The notes under the pieces are model-generated. The model had not been told where the DNA came from. It worked only from the letters and a program-made list of their open reading frames with translations, and did no database searches. A DNA stretch of 8,104 nt from an uncultured Terriglobus sp. (lineage in GTDB: Bacteria; Acidobacteriota; Terriglobia; Terriglobales; Acidobacteriaceae), in the NCBI GenBank assembly GCA_937859825.1, contig CALMAP010000143.1, positions 1 through 8,104 on the forward strand. Direction: 5' to 3'. A program made the translations under genes and the position numbers. Of the stretch, positions 1 through 5,567 are shown piece after piece. Numbering within the stretch: position 1 is the first letter of the stretch; each line of letters begins with the position of its first letter.

Positions 1-197
1 AGGTGCAGCACGGCTTCGCGCATGGTCTTGCTGGGAATGGTGCCGGTGTTGATGCAGGCACCACCGACCACCTCGCGCATTTCTACCAGCGCAACCTTTT
101 TGCCTAGCTTCGCCCCATAAATGGCGGCCCTCTGTCCGGCGGGTCCGGAACCGATCACGATCAGGTCGTACACGGTACTTGGGGTGGGGCTGTTCAT
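1..197 (-). CDS. sthA: Soluble (Si-specific) NAD(P)+ transhydrogenase, N-terminal 65 residues, cut by the window edge
   Basis: This cytosolic FAD flavoprotein family transfers hydride between NADPH and NAD+, balancing the two pyridine nucleotide pools. Only the start of the gene is in the window; it continues past base 1. The translation begins MNSPTPSTVYDLIVIGSGPA, a Rossmann FAD-binding fold with the GxGxxG-type motif at residues 16-21. The sequence GGACINTGTIPSK follows at residues 46-58. In dihydrolipoamide dehydrogenase and glutathione reductase this place holds the redox pair CxxxxC; here the first Cys is kept (Cys48) and the second is Thr53. The GTIPSK form is characteristic of SthA, so a disulfide reductase is unlikely. 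The ATG at 197-195 is the natural start, with AGAGGA at 218-213 as a rather distant ribosome site (15 bases). It is transcribed divergently from the zinc-ribbon gene. The C-terminal dimerisation domain cannot be checked here. Confidence 0.88.
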   Translation of the reverse strand, partial: MNSPTPSTVYDLIVIGSGPAGQRAAIYGAKLGKKVALVEMREVVGGACINTGTIPSKTMREAVLH

Positions 198-242
198 CGC
201 GGTTGCTGCTTTTCCTCTGGTAATAGGACGCGGCGACTCTGC

Positions 243-258
243 AGACGTGTCTACAGAC
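243..258. repeat. Iterated AGAC/GTCT half-sites in the divergent spacer
   Basis: Within the 217-base spacer between sthA and the zinc-ribbon gene, the bases read AGAC-GT-GTCT-AC-AGAC. This gives two overlapping inverted repeats with 2-base centres, and CAGAC also recurs as a direct repeat 12 bases apart. The position upstream of both divergent genes, about 46 bases before the sthA start, would suit an operator. No known regulator site was recognised, and a 16-base pattern of this kind can arise by chance. The rest of the spacer shows no RNA gene or other clear site apart from the promoter listed separately. Confidence 0.3.
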
Positions 259-375
259 TAGATTCGTACGTTTTTGCGTGACAGGAAAACCGATTCCACG
301 CGTGGTTTGACGCGTCGGCACCTGCCTCTGGACGACTCTCAGGCTACCACAGCTACTCACGTTGTCCTGGCGGCG

Positions 376-404
376 TTGCGGTGGACCGGACGCTGCGGTA
401 GCTT
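376..404 (+). promoter_or_regulatory. Predicted sigma70-type promoter directly before the zinc-ribbon gene
   Basis: TTGCGG at 376-381 matches 4 of 6 bases of the -35 consensus. It is followed by exactly 17 bases and TAGCTT at 399-404 as a weaker -10 box. The -10 box ends only 10 bases before the ATG at 415, so a normal start point would put the transcript 5' end within a few bases of the start codon. No Shine-Dalgarno sequence precedes that ATG, which fits a leaderless message. The pyrR promoter has the same -35 box and spacer. This is inferred from sequence only. Confidence 0.4.
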
Positions 405-414
405 GACAGTGGCC

Positions 415-1125
415 ATGCAGGAAACTTGTCCACGTTGTGACGCGACGCTCCCCATCTTCGATGGTGCTCCCGCCATGTTCTGCGCCAACTGCGGTTTGCC
501 TCAGCTTCGTGTCTCTGCGGAACTGCTGGAAGAAGCAGACGGGAACACATCGGTTCAGGTTCACGCATCCGCGATATCGCAATCGGTGGAGTGGCCGCTG
601 CTTCTGCGTCTCTGCGCCTTTGCGTCGCTTGCCGGTGTGTTTCTTTCGATCCTGTTGCCTGGTGCGCTCACGTCCGGTGCGGGTGGCCCGCTGGTGCTCT
701 TCCTCTTTCCCGTGCTCACGCTTGCCACAGGCCTGCTGTACCTGCGGCAGCGTCCGCTCCATCGCATGTCTGCTGGATTAGGGGCGCGCATTGGATCCGT
801 GATCTCGCTGTTCGTCATGGCGGGCGTCTCCATCCTGTCCGCTGTAATGGGCTTCATCGGGCGTTACCACGCCCACTCCCGCGTTGTTGAGCAGCAACTT
901 GATGTGCAGATAGCGCAGTTCGAGGCGCAGGTGCGGGGCATGGCCGCAGGGCAGTCAGCCGATGTACTGCTGGCAATCATGCATACTCCGGAGTGGCGGG
1001 CAGGCATGTTCTTGTGGGTGCAGTTGTTTGCAGCGTTCCTTCTGCTTGCGGCTGGCAGCCTCTTCGGCGCGCTTGCCGGCGCGCTACTGGCTGCAAGGCA
1101 GCGCCGCAACCAGTCTGCGCGTTGA
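415..1125 (+). CDS. Zinc-ribbon membrane protein of unknown function, 236 residues
   Basis: I do not recognise a named family. The protein starts with a compact zinc ribbon: Cys5-x2-Cys8, then Cys23-x2-Cys26 (CPRC and CANC). A short polar linker follows at about 30-60, then four hydrophobic segments at about residues 62-82, 90-110, 124-149 and 198-226. Between helices 3 and 4 lies a Gln/Glu-rich stretch (about 155-180) that may form an amphipathic or coiled-coil helix. The C-terminus is basic (ARQRRNQSAR). The topology suggests a cytoplasmic zinc ribbon on an inner-membrane protein. The frame is open upstream to a TTG at 274, but the preceding 47 residues look unlike protein. The ATG at 415 puts the ribbon at the N-terminus and lies just after a promoter-like motif, so it is preferred. 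The gene lies 60 bases before pyrR on the same strand; a functional link is not shown. Confidence 0.75.
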   Translation: MQETCPRCDATLPIFDGAPAMFCANCGLPQLRVSAELLEEADGNTSVQVHASAISQSVEWPLLLRLCAFASLAGVFLSILLPGALTSGAGGPLVLFLFPVLTLATGLLYLRQRPLHRMSAGLGARIGSVISLFVMAGVSILSAVMGFIGRYHAHSRVVEQQLDVQIAQFEAQVRGMAAGQSADVLLAIMHTPEWRAGMFLWVQLFAAFLLLAAGSLFGALAGALLAARQRRNQSAR

Positions 1126-1154
1126 AGCTCGCCCTCGAAGAGGTGGGTTGCGGC
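1103..1154 (+). repeat. Nine-base inverted repeat spanning the zinc-ribbon gene end and the pyrR -35 box
   Basis: GCCGCAACC at 1103-1111 is the exact reverse complement of GGTTGCGGC at 1146-1154. The 34-base loop contains a small nested hairpin, CCTC-GAA-GAGG, at 1133-1143. The left arm is inside the last codons of the zinc-ribbon gene, and the right arm contains the TTGCGG -35 box of pyrR. It could fold in the upstream transcript as a factor-dependent terminator or RNA-stability element. No T-run follows, so it is not a standard intrinsic terminator. Confidence 0.35.
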
Positions 1155-1176
1155 AGCGGAGTCGCGCCCGTATCAT
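1148..1176 (+). promoter_or_regulatory. Predicted sigma70-type promoter of pyrR, start point close to the ATG
   Basis: TTGCGG at 1148-1153, a 17-base spacer and TATCAT at 1171-1176 form a good promoter match (4/6 and 5/6 to consensus). The -10 box ends 9 bases before the pyrR ATG at 1186. Transcription would therefore begin at about 1182-1185, leaving almost no 5' untranslated region. No Shine-Dalgarno sequence is seen before the ATG. A leaderless message would also leave no room for the leader attenuator used by PyrR in Bacillus. This is a prediction from sequence. Confidence 0.5.
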
Positions 1177-1185
1177 CACCGCATC

Positions 1186-1776
1186 ATGAGTGAGCCGAAC
1201 GCATCCGCTGAGACCCCAACGAACGCGCCGACGATCCGCGAAAAAGGACGCCTTCTCTCCGCCTCGGAGATCGACCGCACGCTGGTGCGCCTTGCCCACC
1301 AGATCGTGGAAAAGCATAACGGCGGCGGCAATCTTGGCCTGGTCGGCATCAGGCGGCGTGGCGTGCCTTTGGCGCAGCGTATCGGCACGATCATTGAGAG
1401 CATCGAGAAGCAGAAGGTGGAGGTCGGTTCGCTCGATATCTCCTTCTATCGCGACGACCTAACGACGAGCGGTCCACGTCCCACGGTCAACAAGGGAGAC
1501 ATCGGCTTCGACATCGCCGATCGCGACATCATCCTGCTGGACGACGTGCTTTATACCGGCCGCACCATCCGTGCCGCGTTGGACGCGTTGTTCGATCATG
1601 GCCGGCCCCGCTCGGTGCGTCTGCTGGTGTTGATCGATCGTGGGCATCGCGAACTGCCGATCGAGGCACAGTTCGTGGGCCGCGTTGTGCCGACCAGTTC
1701 GCGCGAGATTATTGAAGTGAAGCTGAGCGAGATCGACGGCAGCGACCAGGTGCTGCTTGTGGAGCGGTTGGACTAG
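1186..1776 (+). CDS. pyrR: PyrR bifunctional pyrimidine regulator / uracil phosphoribosyltransferase, 196 residues
   Basis: PyrR proteins have a type I phosphoribosyltransferase fold. In Gram-positive bacteria they bind UMP and pyr mRNA to cause attenuation, and many also make UMP from uracil and PRPP. The family landmarks are present: GIRRRGVPLA at 54-63, LDISFYRDDL at 83-92, the PRPP-binding loop IILLDDVLYTGRT at 115-127, and DRGHRELPI at 151-159. The length exceeds the usual roughly 180 because of a 15-20 residue polar N-terminal extension. The ATG at 1186 follows a promoter-like motif and lacks a ribosome site. bshA begins 27 bases after the stop, so the two are probably cotranscribed. 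pyrB and pyrC lie downstream of bshA, which supports a role in pyrimidine control. No PyrR-binding RNA loop was found here, so its mode of action in this organism is open. Confidence 0.93.
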   Translation: MSEPNASAETPTNAPTIREKGRLLSASEIDRTLVRLAHQIVEKHNGGGNLGLVGIRRRGVPLAQRIGTIIESIEKQKVEVGSLDISFYRDDLTTSGPRPTVNKGDIGFDIADRDIILLDDVLYTGRTIRAALDALFDHGRPRSVRLLVLIDRGHRELPIEAQFVGRVVPTSSREIIEVKLSEIDGSDQVLLVERLD

Positions 1777-1793
1777 CGTGCCGTCCGCGTTGC

Positions 1794-1799
1794 AGGTGG
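1794..1799 (+). promoter_or_regulatory. Ribosome binding site that supports the GTG start of bshA
   Basis: AGGTGG lies 4 bases before the GTG at 1804. An earlier GTG at 1778 is in another frame and soon hits a stop. The site and the MKIGVTCYPTYGGSG opening typical of BshA together fix the start. Unlike pyrR, this gene inside the transcript has a ribosome site. Confidence 0.55.
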
Positions 1800-1803
1800 C
1801 TCC

Positions 1804-2937
1804 GTGAAGATTGGCGTAACCTGCTACCCCACCTACGGCGGCAGCGGCGTGGTCGCCACGGAGCTCGGCATCGAGCTTGCCGCGCGCGGCCACCAGGTAC
1901 ACTTCATCACCTACCAGCAGCCGTTCCGGCTCACCGGGCGTGAGCAGGGCATCTACTTCCACGAAGTTGCGGTCACGACCTACCCACTCTTTCAATACCC
2001 GCCTTACGACCTTGCTCTGGCATCGCGCATGGCCGAGGTGGCGGAGTTCTACAAGCTCGATCTGCTGCACGTGCACTATGCCATCCCGCACTCCGTGAGT
2101 GCGCTGCTGGCAAGGCAGATGCTGGAAGCAAAGGGCATCCGGCTACCCTTCATCACTACGCTGCACGGCACGGATATCACTCTGGTAGGCCAAGATCCTG
2201 GTTACCTGCCCATCACGCGCTTCGGCATTGAGCAGAGCGACGGCGTGACCTCGATTTCAGAGGACCTGAAGCGCTCCACCCTGCGCGACTTTGAGATCAA
2301 ACGGCCTATCGAAGTGATCCAGAACTTCGTGAACTGCGACGTCTACAAGCCGGACGAACGACTCGTTCGCGAACTGCGTCCCCGCTATGCCGAGCCGGGT
2401 GAGAGGCTGATCGCGCACCTTTCAAACTTCCGACGGGTCAAGCGTGTGGACGACGTAATCGAAGTCTTCGCGCGCATTCAGCAGCAGGTGCCATCGCGGC
2501 TGATGCTGATCGGCGACGGTCCGGACCGCTCCCTTGCGGAACACCTTTGCGTGAAGCACGGCATTGAGGACCGCGTGCATTTTCTTGGCAAGCAGGACAG
2601 CGTGCAGGAACTGCTGCCGCTGTGCGATCTGTTGCTGATGCCCTCGTCTATGGAGAGCTTCGGTCTTGCCGCGCTGGAGGGTATGGCTTGCGGAGTTCCG
2701 TGCATCGCAACACGCGTGGGTGGCGTGCCAGAGCTGGTGGAAGACGGTAGCAATGGTCTCCTCTACAACGTGGGCGATGTTGAGAGTATGGCCAGTGGAG
2801 GCATCGCACTTTTACGTGACGAAGCTAAACTGAAAACCATGGCCGAAGCCGCGCGCCGCACCGCGCAGGACCACTTCTGCACCAGCCGCATCATCCCGCG
2901 ATACGAGCGGTTCTATGAACAGGTGGCTGCCGGGTAG
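1804..2937 (+). CDS. bshA: N-acetyl-alpha-D-glucosaminyl L-malate synthase (bacillithiol synthesis, step 1), 377 residues
   Basis: BshA is a retaining GT4 glycosyltransferase with a GT-B fold. It joins GlcNAc from UDP-GlcNAc to L-malate, the first step to the thiol bacillithiol in the cytoplasm. The N-terminus MKIGVTCYPTYGGSGVVATE carries the glycine-rich loop typical of BshA, and HGTDITLVG is at 121-129. The C-terminal nucleotide-sugar domain has SNFRRVKR at 207-214, LIGDGPD at 235-241, and the GT4 E-x7-E motif with Glu284 and Glu292, followed by GMACGVPCIATRVGGVPE. The length agrees with the family (about 375-380). It begins with GTG, 27 bases after pyrR. The later pathway genes bshB and bshC are not in this window. 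A general GT4 transferase is the alternative, but the N-terminal match is specific. Confidence 0.92.
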   Translation: MKIGVTCYPTYGGSGVVATELGIELAARGHQVHFITYQQPFRLTGREQGIYFHEVAVTTYPLFQYPPYDLALASRMAEVAEFYKLDLLHVHYAIPHSVSALLARQMLEAKGIRLPFITTLHGTDITLVGQDPGYLPITRFGIEQSDGVTSISEDLKRSTLRDFEIKRPIEVIQNFVNCDVYKPDERLVRELRPRYAEPGERLIAHLSNFRRVKRVDDVIEVFARIQQQVPSRLMLIGDGPDRSLAEHLCVKHGIEDRVHFLGKQDSVQELLPLCDLLLMPSSMESFGLAALEGMACGVPCIATRVGGVPELVEDGSNGLLYNVGDVESMASGGIALLRDEAKLKTMAEAARRTAQDHFCTSRIIPRYERFYEQVAAG

Positions 2938-2988
2938 AACTGCAAACGTGCTCTGCTTCTCCCTGCGGCCTCCTGTTTGTCCTCCCGT

Positions 2989-3089
2989 AGCGAAATGAAG
3001 GGATCCGCTTGTTGTATTCCCCCTGATCTGTCGTTTTTACGCAACGACAGCTTCGCTCCGCATCGGTTGGCTTCGGTTGAGATGACAGT
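2989..3089. repeat. Degenerate dispersed intergenic repeat, acidobacterial type (tentative)
   Basis: The spacer between bshA and pyrB (2938-3146) contains GTAGCGAAATGAAGGGATCC on the left and GCTTCGGTTGAGATGACAGT on the right. Read on the minus strand, the right end begins TGTCATCTCAACCGAAGCC. This resembles, from general knowledge, the 'TGTCATCTCGACCGAAG...' elements scattered between genes in Terriglobia genomes. A hairpin lies in the middle. The copy looks degraded, and only one copy is in the window, so repetition cannot be shown here. The first part of the spacer (about 2950-2986) is pyrimidine-rich on the plus strand and otherwise featureless. Confidence 0.35.
3028..3050 (+). terminator. 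Eight-base-pair hairpin after bshA, possible terminator
   Basis: CTGTCGTT at 3028-3035 pairs perfectly with AACGACAG at 3043-3050 around a 7-base loop (TTTACGC). It lies 90 bases after the bshA stop and about 100 bases before pyrB, where an end to the pyrR-bshA transcript would make sense. The following bases are CTTCGCTCCG, with no T-run, so termination would have to be weak or factor-dependent. The loop does not resemble the conserved PyrR RNA-binding loop. It may simply be the core of the dispersed repeat. Confidence 0.35.
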
Positions 3090-3129
3090 CTAGAGGGCAG
3101 GTAAGCAAGGCCTCGGTGGAGTGGCCGGA

Positions 3130-3135
3130 TACAAT
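3130..3135 (+). promoter_or_regulatory. -10-like TACAAT box just before pyrB
   Basis: TACAAT matches 5 of 6 bases of the -10 consensus and ends 11 bases before the pyrB ATG at 3147. No -35 match stands at 16-18 bases upstream (the bases there read about AAGGCC) and there is no TGn extension, so the call rests on the -10 box alone. Its distance to the ATG is like that at pyrR and at the zinc-ribbon gene. There is no Shine-Dalgarno sequence before pyrB. Confidence 0.35.
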
Positions 3136-3146
3136 CACTCAAGCAG

Positions 3147-4139
3147 ATGAGTTTCGCCGTCGCCAGCCCGGCCGCAGCAACCCACTCTGGCTCTCTGCTT
3201 TCCATTCAGGACATCTCCGTACCGCAGGTGCGCGATCTGCTTGTGCTGGCCACAAAGCTGGAAACCATGCCGCACCGCGAACGCATCGCCATTCTGGACG
3301 GCCGTAAAGTCGCGCTGCTGTTTTACGAGTCGTCTACCCGCACACGCACCAGCTTCGAACTCGCTGCGAAGTCCCTTGGCGCGATGACCACGCTTGTCTC
3401 CGATAAGAGTTCATCCATCGAAAAAGGCGAAAGCCTGCACGACACGGGCGTGACGTTGCGCGCGCTTGGCGCGGAATGCATCATCCTGCGGTCGAACTAC
3501 TCCGGCGCTTCGGAGCTGCTGGCGCGGTCCACGGGTCTGCCCGTGTTAAACGCGGGTGACGGCATGCATGAGCACCCTTCGCAGGCGCTGCTGGACCTGC
3601 GGACGATGCTGGAGTGGTTCGGAACAGAGGCCGAGGTCGGCGAGACGTCGCTGCAGGGCAAGGCCGTCGTGATTACGGGTGACATACGCCATTCACGTGT
3701 AGCGCGATCGAACGCGTTGCTGCTCGGCCGTCTCGGGGCGCAGGTCGTGCTGTGTGGCCCCAAAGCACTGCTGCCACAGGAGGCGTTGCAGCTTGCCCCG
3801 GGGATCCAGATGGAGCGCGACTTCGACCGGGCGCTTACGAAGGCCGACGTCGTCATGATGCTTCGTATCCAGCGTGAGCGGCTTGTGGGTCTTGACCTTG
3901 ATGCAACCGAGTACGCTGTCGGATATCAGTTAAACGAGCGGCGATTGCAGCAGTTCGCGCCGAAAGCGCTGGTCATGCATCCCGGCCCCATGGTGCGAGG
4001 CCTGGAGATCGACTCCGCTGTAGCAGACGGGTCACAGTCCCGCATTGAGCGGCAGGTAACGCATGGGTTGGCGGTACGCATGGCGCTGCTGCATCGTGCT
4101 TTCATCTCGTCTGCTCCGGAGGACCTGCCAGCCGCATGA
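3147..4139 (+). CDS. pyrB: Aspartate carbamoyltransferase catalytic subunit, 330 residues
   Basis: This cytoplasmic enzyme condenses carbamoyl phosphate with L-aspartate to carbamoyl aspartate, the committed step of UMP synthesis. The carbamoyl-phosphate loop FYESSTRTRTSFE is at 59-71. The mobile Ser/Lys loop SSSIEKGES is at 88-96, with Ser89 and Lys93 at the positions of E. coli Ser80 and Lys84. HPSQALLD follows at 143-150, RHSRVARSN at 182-190, MLRIQRER at 238-245 and HPGPMVRG at 278-285, so all catalytic motifs look intact. The protein is about 20 residues longer than E. coli PyrB because of an Ala/Ser-rich N-terminus. The next in-frame Met is at residue 41, too far in, so the ATG at 3147 is kept. 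Its stop overlaps the pyrC start (ATGA). No pyrI regulatory subunit gene is in the window, so a catalytic trimer, or a complex with PyrC, is possible. Confidence 0.96.
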   Translation: MSFAVASPAAATHSGSLLSIQDISVPQVRDLLVLATKLETMPHRERIAILDGRKVALLFYESSTRTRTSFELAAKSLGAMTTLVSDKSSSIEKGESLHDTGVTLRALGAECIILRSNYSGASELLARSTGLPVLNAGDGMHEHPSQALLDLRTMLEWFGTEAEVGETSLQGKAVVITGDIRHSRVARSNALLLGRLGAQVVLCGPKALLPQEALQLAPGIQMERDFDRALTKADVVMMLRIQRERLVGLDLDATEYAVGYQLNERRLQQFAPKALVMHPGPMVRGLEIDSAVADGSQSRIERQVTHGLAVRMALLHRAFISSAPEDLPAA

Positions 4140-5482
4140 GCGATGCGCTTTATCTTCGCAATGGAACATTGCTGCAGCCAGCAAGCGACCAGCAGATGCC
4201 AGGTGATCTGCTGGTGGTGCATGGCCTTGTACGTGCCATGCACAAGGGAGAATCCGGGGCACTGGATGAGGAGGCTCGGCAGTGCGCTGCCGAGATCATC
4301 GACTGCACCGGTCTTACGGTTGCGCCAGGCCTGATTGACGCGCATGTGCACCTGCGCGAACCCGGGCAGACGCACAAGGAGACAATCGCCACGGGCACGT
4401 CGGCTGCCGCCGCAGGTGGATTCACCACCGTAGTGGCCATGCCGAACACAACGCCGGTCACCGATTCCGTGAAATGGCTCCGGTTCGTGCAGGCGCCGGA
4501 ACGCTGCGCCGCCGTGCGTGTGCTTGCCATGCCTGCGGCGACCGTCGGAAGCATGGGCCAGGAGCTTACCGACTACGAGGCGCTTCAGAAAGCAGGCGCA
4601 GTCGGCTTTACGGATGATGGCAAGCCTGTTCTGGAAGACAATGTGATGCGCGCAGCACTCGTGGCGGCGGCGCGGCTTGGGCTCCCGATTTCACAGCATG
4701 CGGAAGATACTCGCCTGACCGCGGGCGCAAGCATGAACGCCGGGCCGGTTAGTTTTCGCCTCGGCCTGCGCGGCATGACGGTCGAGGCCGAGAGCGGCAT
4801 CGTGGAACGCGACATCCGCCTGCTGGAAGAGATTGAGCAGACAGAGCGGCTGCGGCCGCACCTGCATGTGCAGCACGTATCAACGGCGAAGGCGCTCCAT
4901 GCCATTCGCGATGCCAAGGCACGTGGTTTGCACGTAACCTGCGAGGTGTCACCCCACCACATCGCGCTTACCGACGAGGCGATTGCCGGGGAAGCAATGC
5001 AGGGATCCGTGCGCTACGACACGCGCTTCAAGATGAATCCTCCATTGCGATCTGCGGAGGACCGTGATGCATGCATTGCCGCCCTATTGGACGGCACGGC
5101 CGACATCATCGCCACCGATCACGCGCCGCACGCCGCGTGGGAAAAGAACGTGGAGTTCGAGCGCGCTCCCAACGGCATCGTCGGTCTTGAGACGGCATTG
5201 GGTGTCGCGCTGCGTGTGCTGCAGGGCAAACATGGCCTCTCACTGGGCAGAACGCTTGCGCTTTTCACGAGCAATGCCGCCGCGGTGCTTGGTTTGCGAG
5301 ACCTGGGTGCAATTGCAACCGGTGCTCCGGCGGATCTGGTCGTCTTCGATCCGGGTGCGGCCTACCGCTATGACGTTGGTACCTCCGTGTCGCGTTCGCG
5401 TAACACGCCATTTCATGGAGCGCCGATGCTCGGGCGCATTGACTTCACCATTGCCGGCGGTCGCGTTGTTTTTCGCAGGTAA
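4136..5482 (+). CDS. pyrC: Class I dihydroorotase, 448 residues
   Basis: Dihydroorotase cyclises carbamoyl aspartate to dihydroorotate, the step after PyrB, using a zinc amidohydrolase barrel. The signature DAHVHLREPGQTHKET at 69-82 gives metal ligands His70 and His72 and substrate-binding Arg74. FTDDGKPV at 158-165 gives the Asp that takes the place of the carbamylated Lys in class I enzymes such as that of Aquifex. Further ligands are His188 (QHAED), His247 (HVQHVST) and the catalytic Asp328 (ATDHAPH). All ligands are present, which argues against an inactive pseudo-DHOase of the kind found in some pyrBC pairs. The ATG at 4136 overlaps the pyrB stop by 4 bases, with GGAGGA at 4118-4123 as a somewhat distant ribosome site, so translation is probably coupled. 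Class I enzymes often associate with PyrB; that partnership is inferred. Confidence 0.95.
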   Translation: MSDALYLRNGTLLQPASDQQMPGDLLVVHGLVRAMHKGESGALDEEARQCAAEIIDCTGLTVAPGLIDAHVHLREPGQTHKETIATGTSAAAAGGFTTVVAMPNTTPVTDSVKWLRFVQAPERCAAVRVLAMPAATVGSMGQELTDYEALQKAGAVGFTDDGKPVLEDNVMRAALVAAARLGLPISQHAEDTRLTAGASMNAGPVSFRLGLRGMTVEAESGIVERDIRLLEEIEQTERLRPHLHVQHVSTAKALHAIRDAKARGLHVTCEVSPHHIALTDEAIAGEAMQGSVRYDTRFKMNPPLRSAEDRDACIAALLDGTADIIATDHAPHAAWEKNVEFERAPNGIVGLETALGVALRVLQGKHGLSLGRTLALFTSNAAAVLGLRDLGAIATGAPADLVVFDPGAAYRYDVGTSVSRSRNTPFHGAPMLGRIDFTIAGGRVVFRR

Positions 5483-5532
5483 TGCTGGTCCACGACAACT
5501 TTTGCGAGGAATGCAGCAATCGTGCAGGCAGG

Positions 5533-5548
5533 CGCATCGTACGAAGCG
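5533..5548. repeat. Near-palindrome before the lipoprotein gene
   Basis: CGC-A-TCGTACGA-A-GCG is a 16-base palindrome with one mismatched pair, 19 bases before the lipoprotein ATG. It could be an operator or a small RNA hairpin in the 85-base pyrC-lipoprotein spacer. No convincing -35/-10 pair was seen in that spacer. Confidence 0.25.
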
Positions 5549-5551
5549 ATT

Positions 5552-5557
5552 AGGGGG
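5552..5557 (+). promoter_or_regulatory. Strong ribosome binding site that fixes the lipoprotein start
   Basis: AGGGGG lies 10 bases before the ATG at 5568. The reading frame is open for another 168 codons upstream, but that part overlaps pyrC in another frame. The ribosome site and the signal peptide that starts at this ATG settle the choice. Confidence 0.6.
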
Positions 5558-5567
5558 ACAGTACCCA

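Noticed and set aside
1..197. Dihydrolipoamide dehydrogenase or mercuric reductase
   Set aside because: The second redox cysteine is Thr53 in GTIPSK, the SthA form, so disulfide chemistry is unlikely.
274..414. Upstream in-frame extension of the zinc-ribbon gene from a TTG
   Set aside because: The extra 47 residues are Arg/Thr-rich and unlike a protein domain, there is no ribosome site, and a promoter-like motif lies inside them.
1459..2091. 210-codon open frame on the minus strand over pyrR and bshA
   Set aside because: It lies entirely antisense to two clearly recognisable genes, and its translation has no recognisable domain. It is a GC-rich shadow frame.
3028..3050. The hairpin as a PyrR-binding RNA element
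   Set aside because: The loop TTTACGC lacks the conserved purine-rich PyrR loop, and no competing antiterminator is visible.
3926..4375. 149-codon minus-strand frame across the pyrB-pyrC junction
   Set aside because: Antisense to two intact, motif-rich enzymes, with no domain of its own.
5064..5567. Long upstream part of the lipoprotein frame overlapping the end of pyrC
   Set aside because: It is out of frame with pyrC, Arg/Ser/Cys-rich and without motifs. The signal peptide and ribosome site place the true start at 5568.
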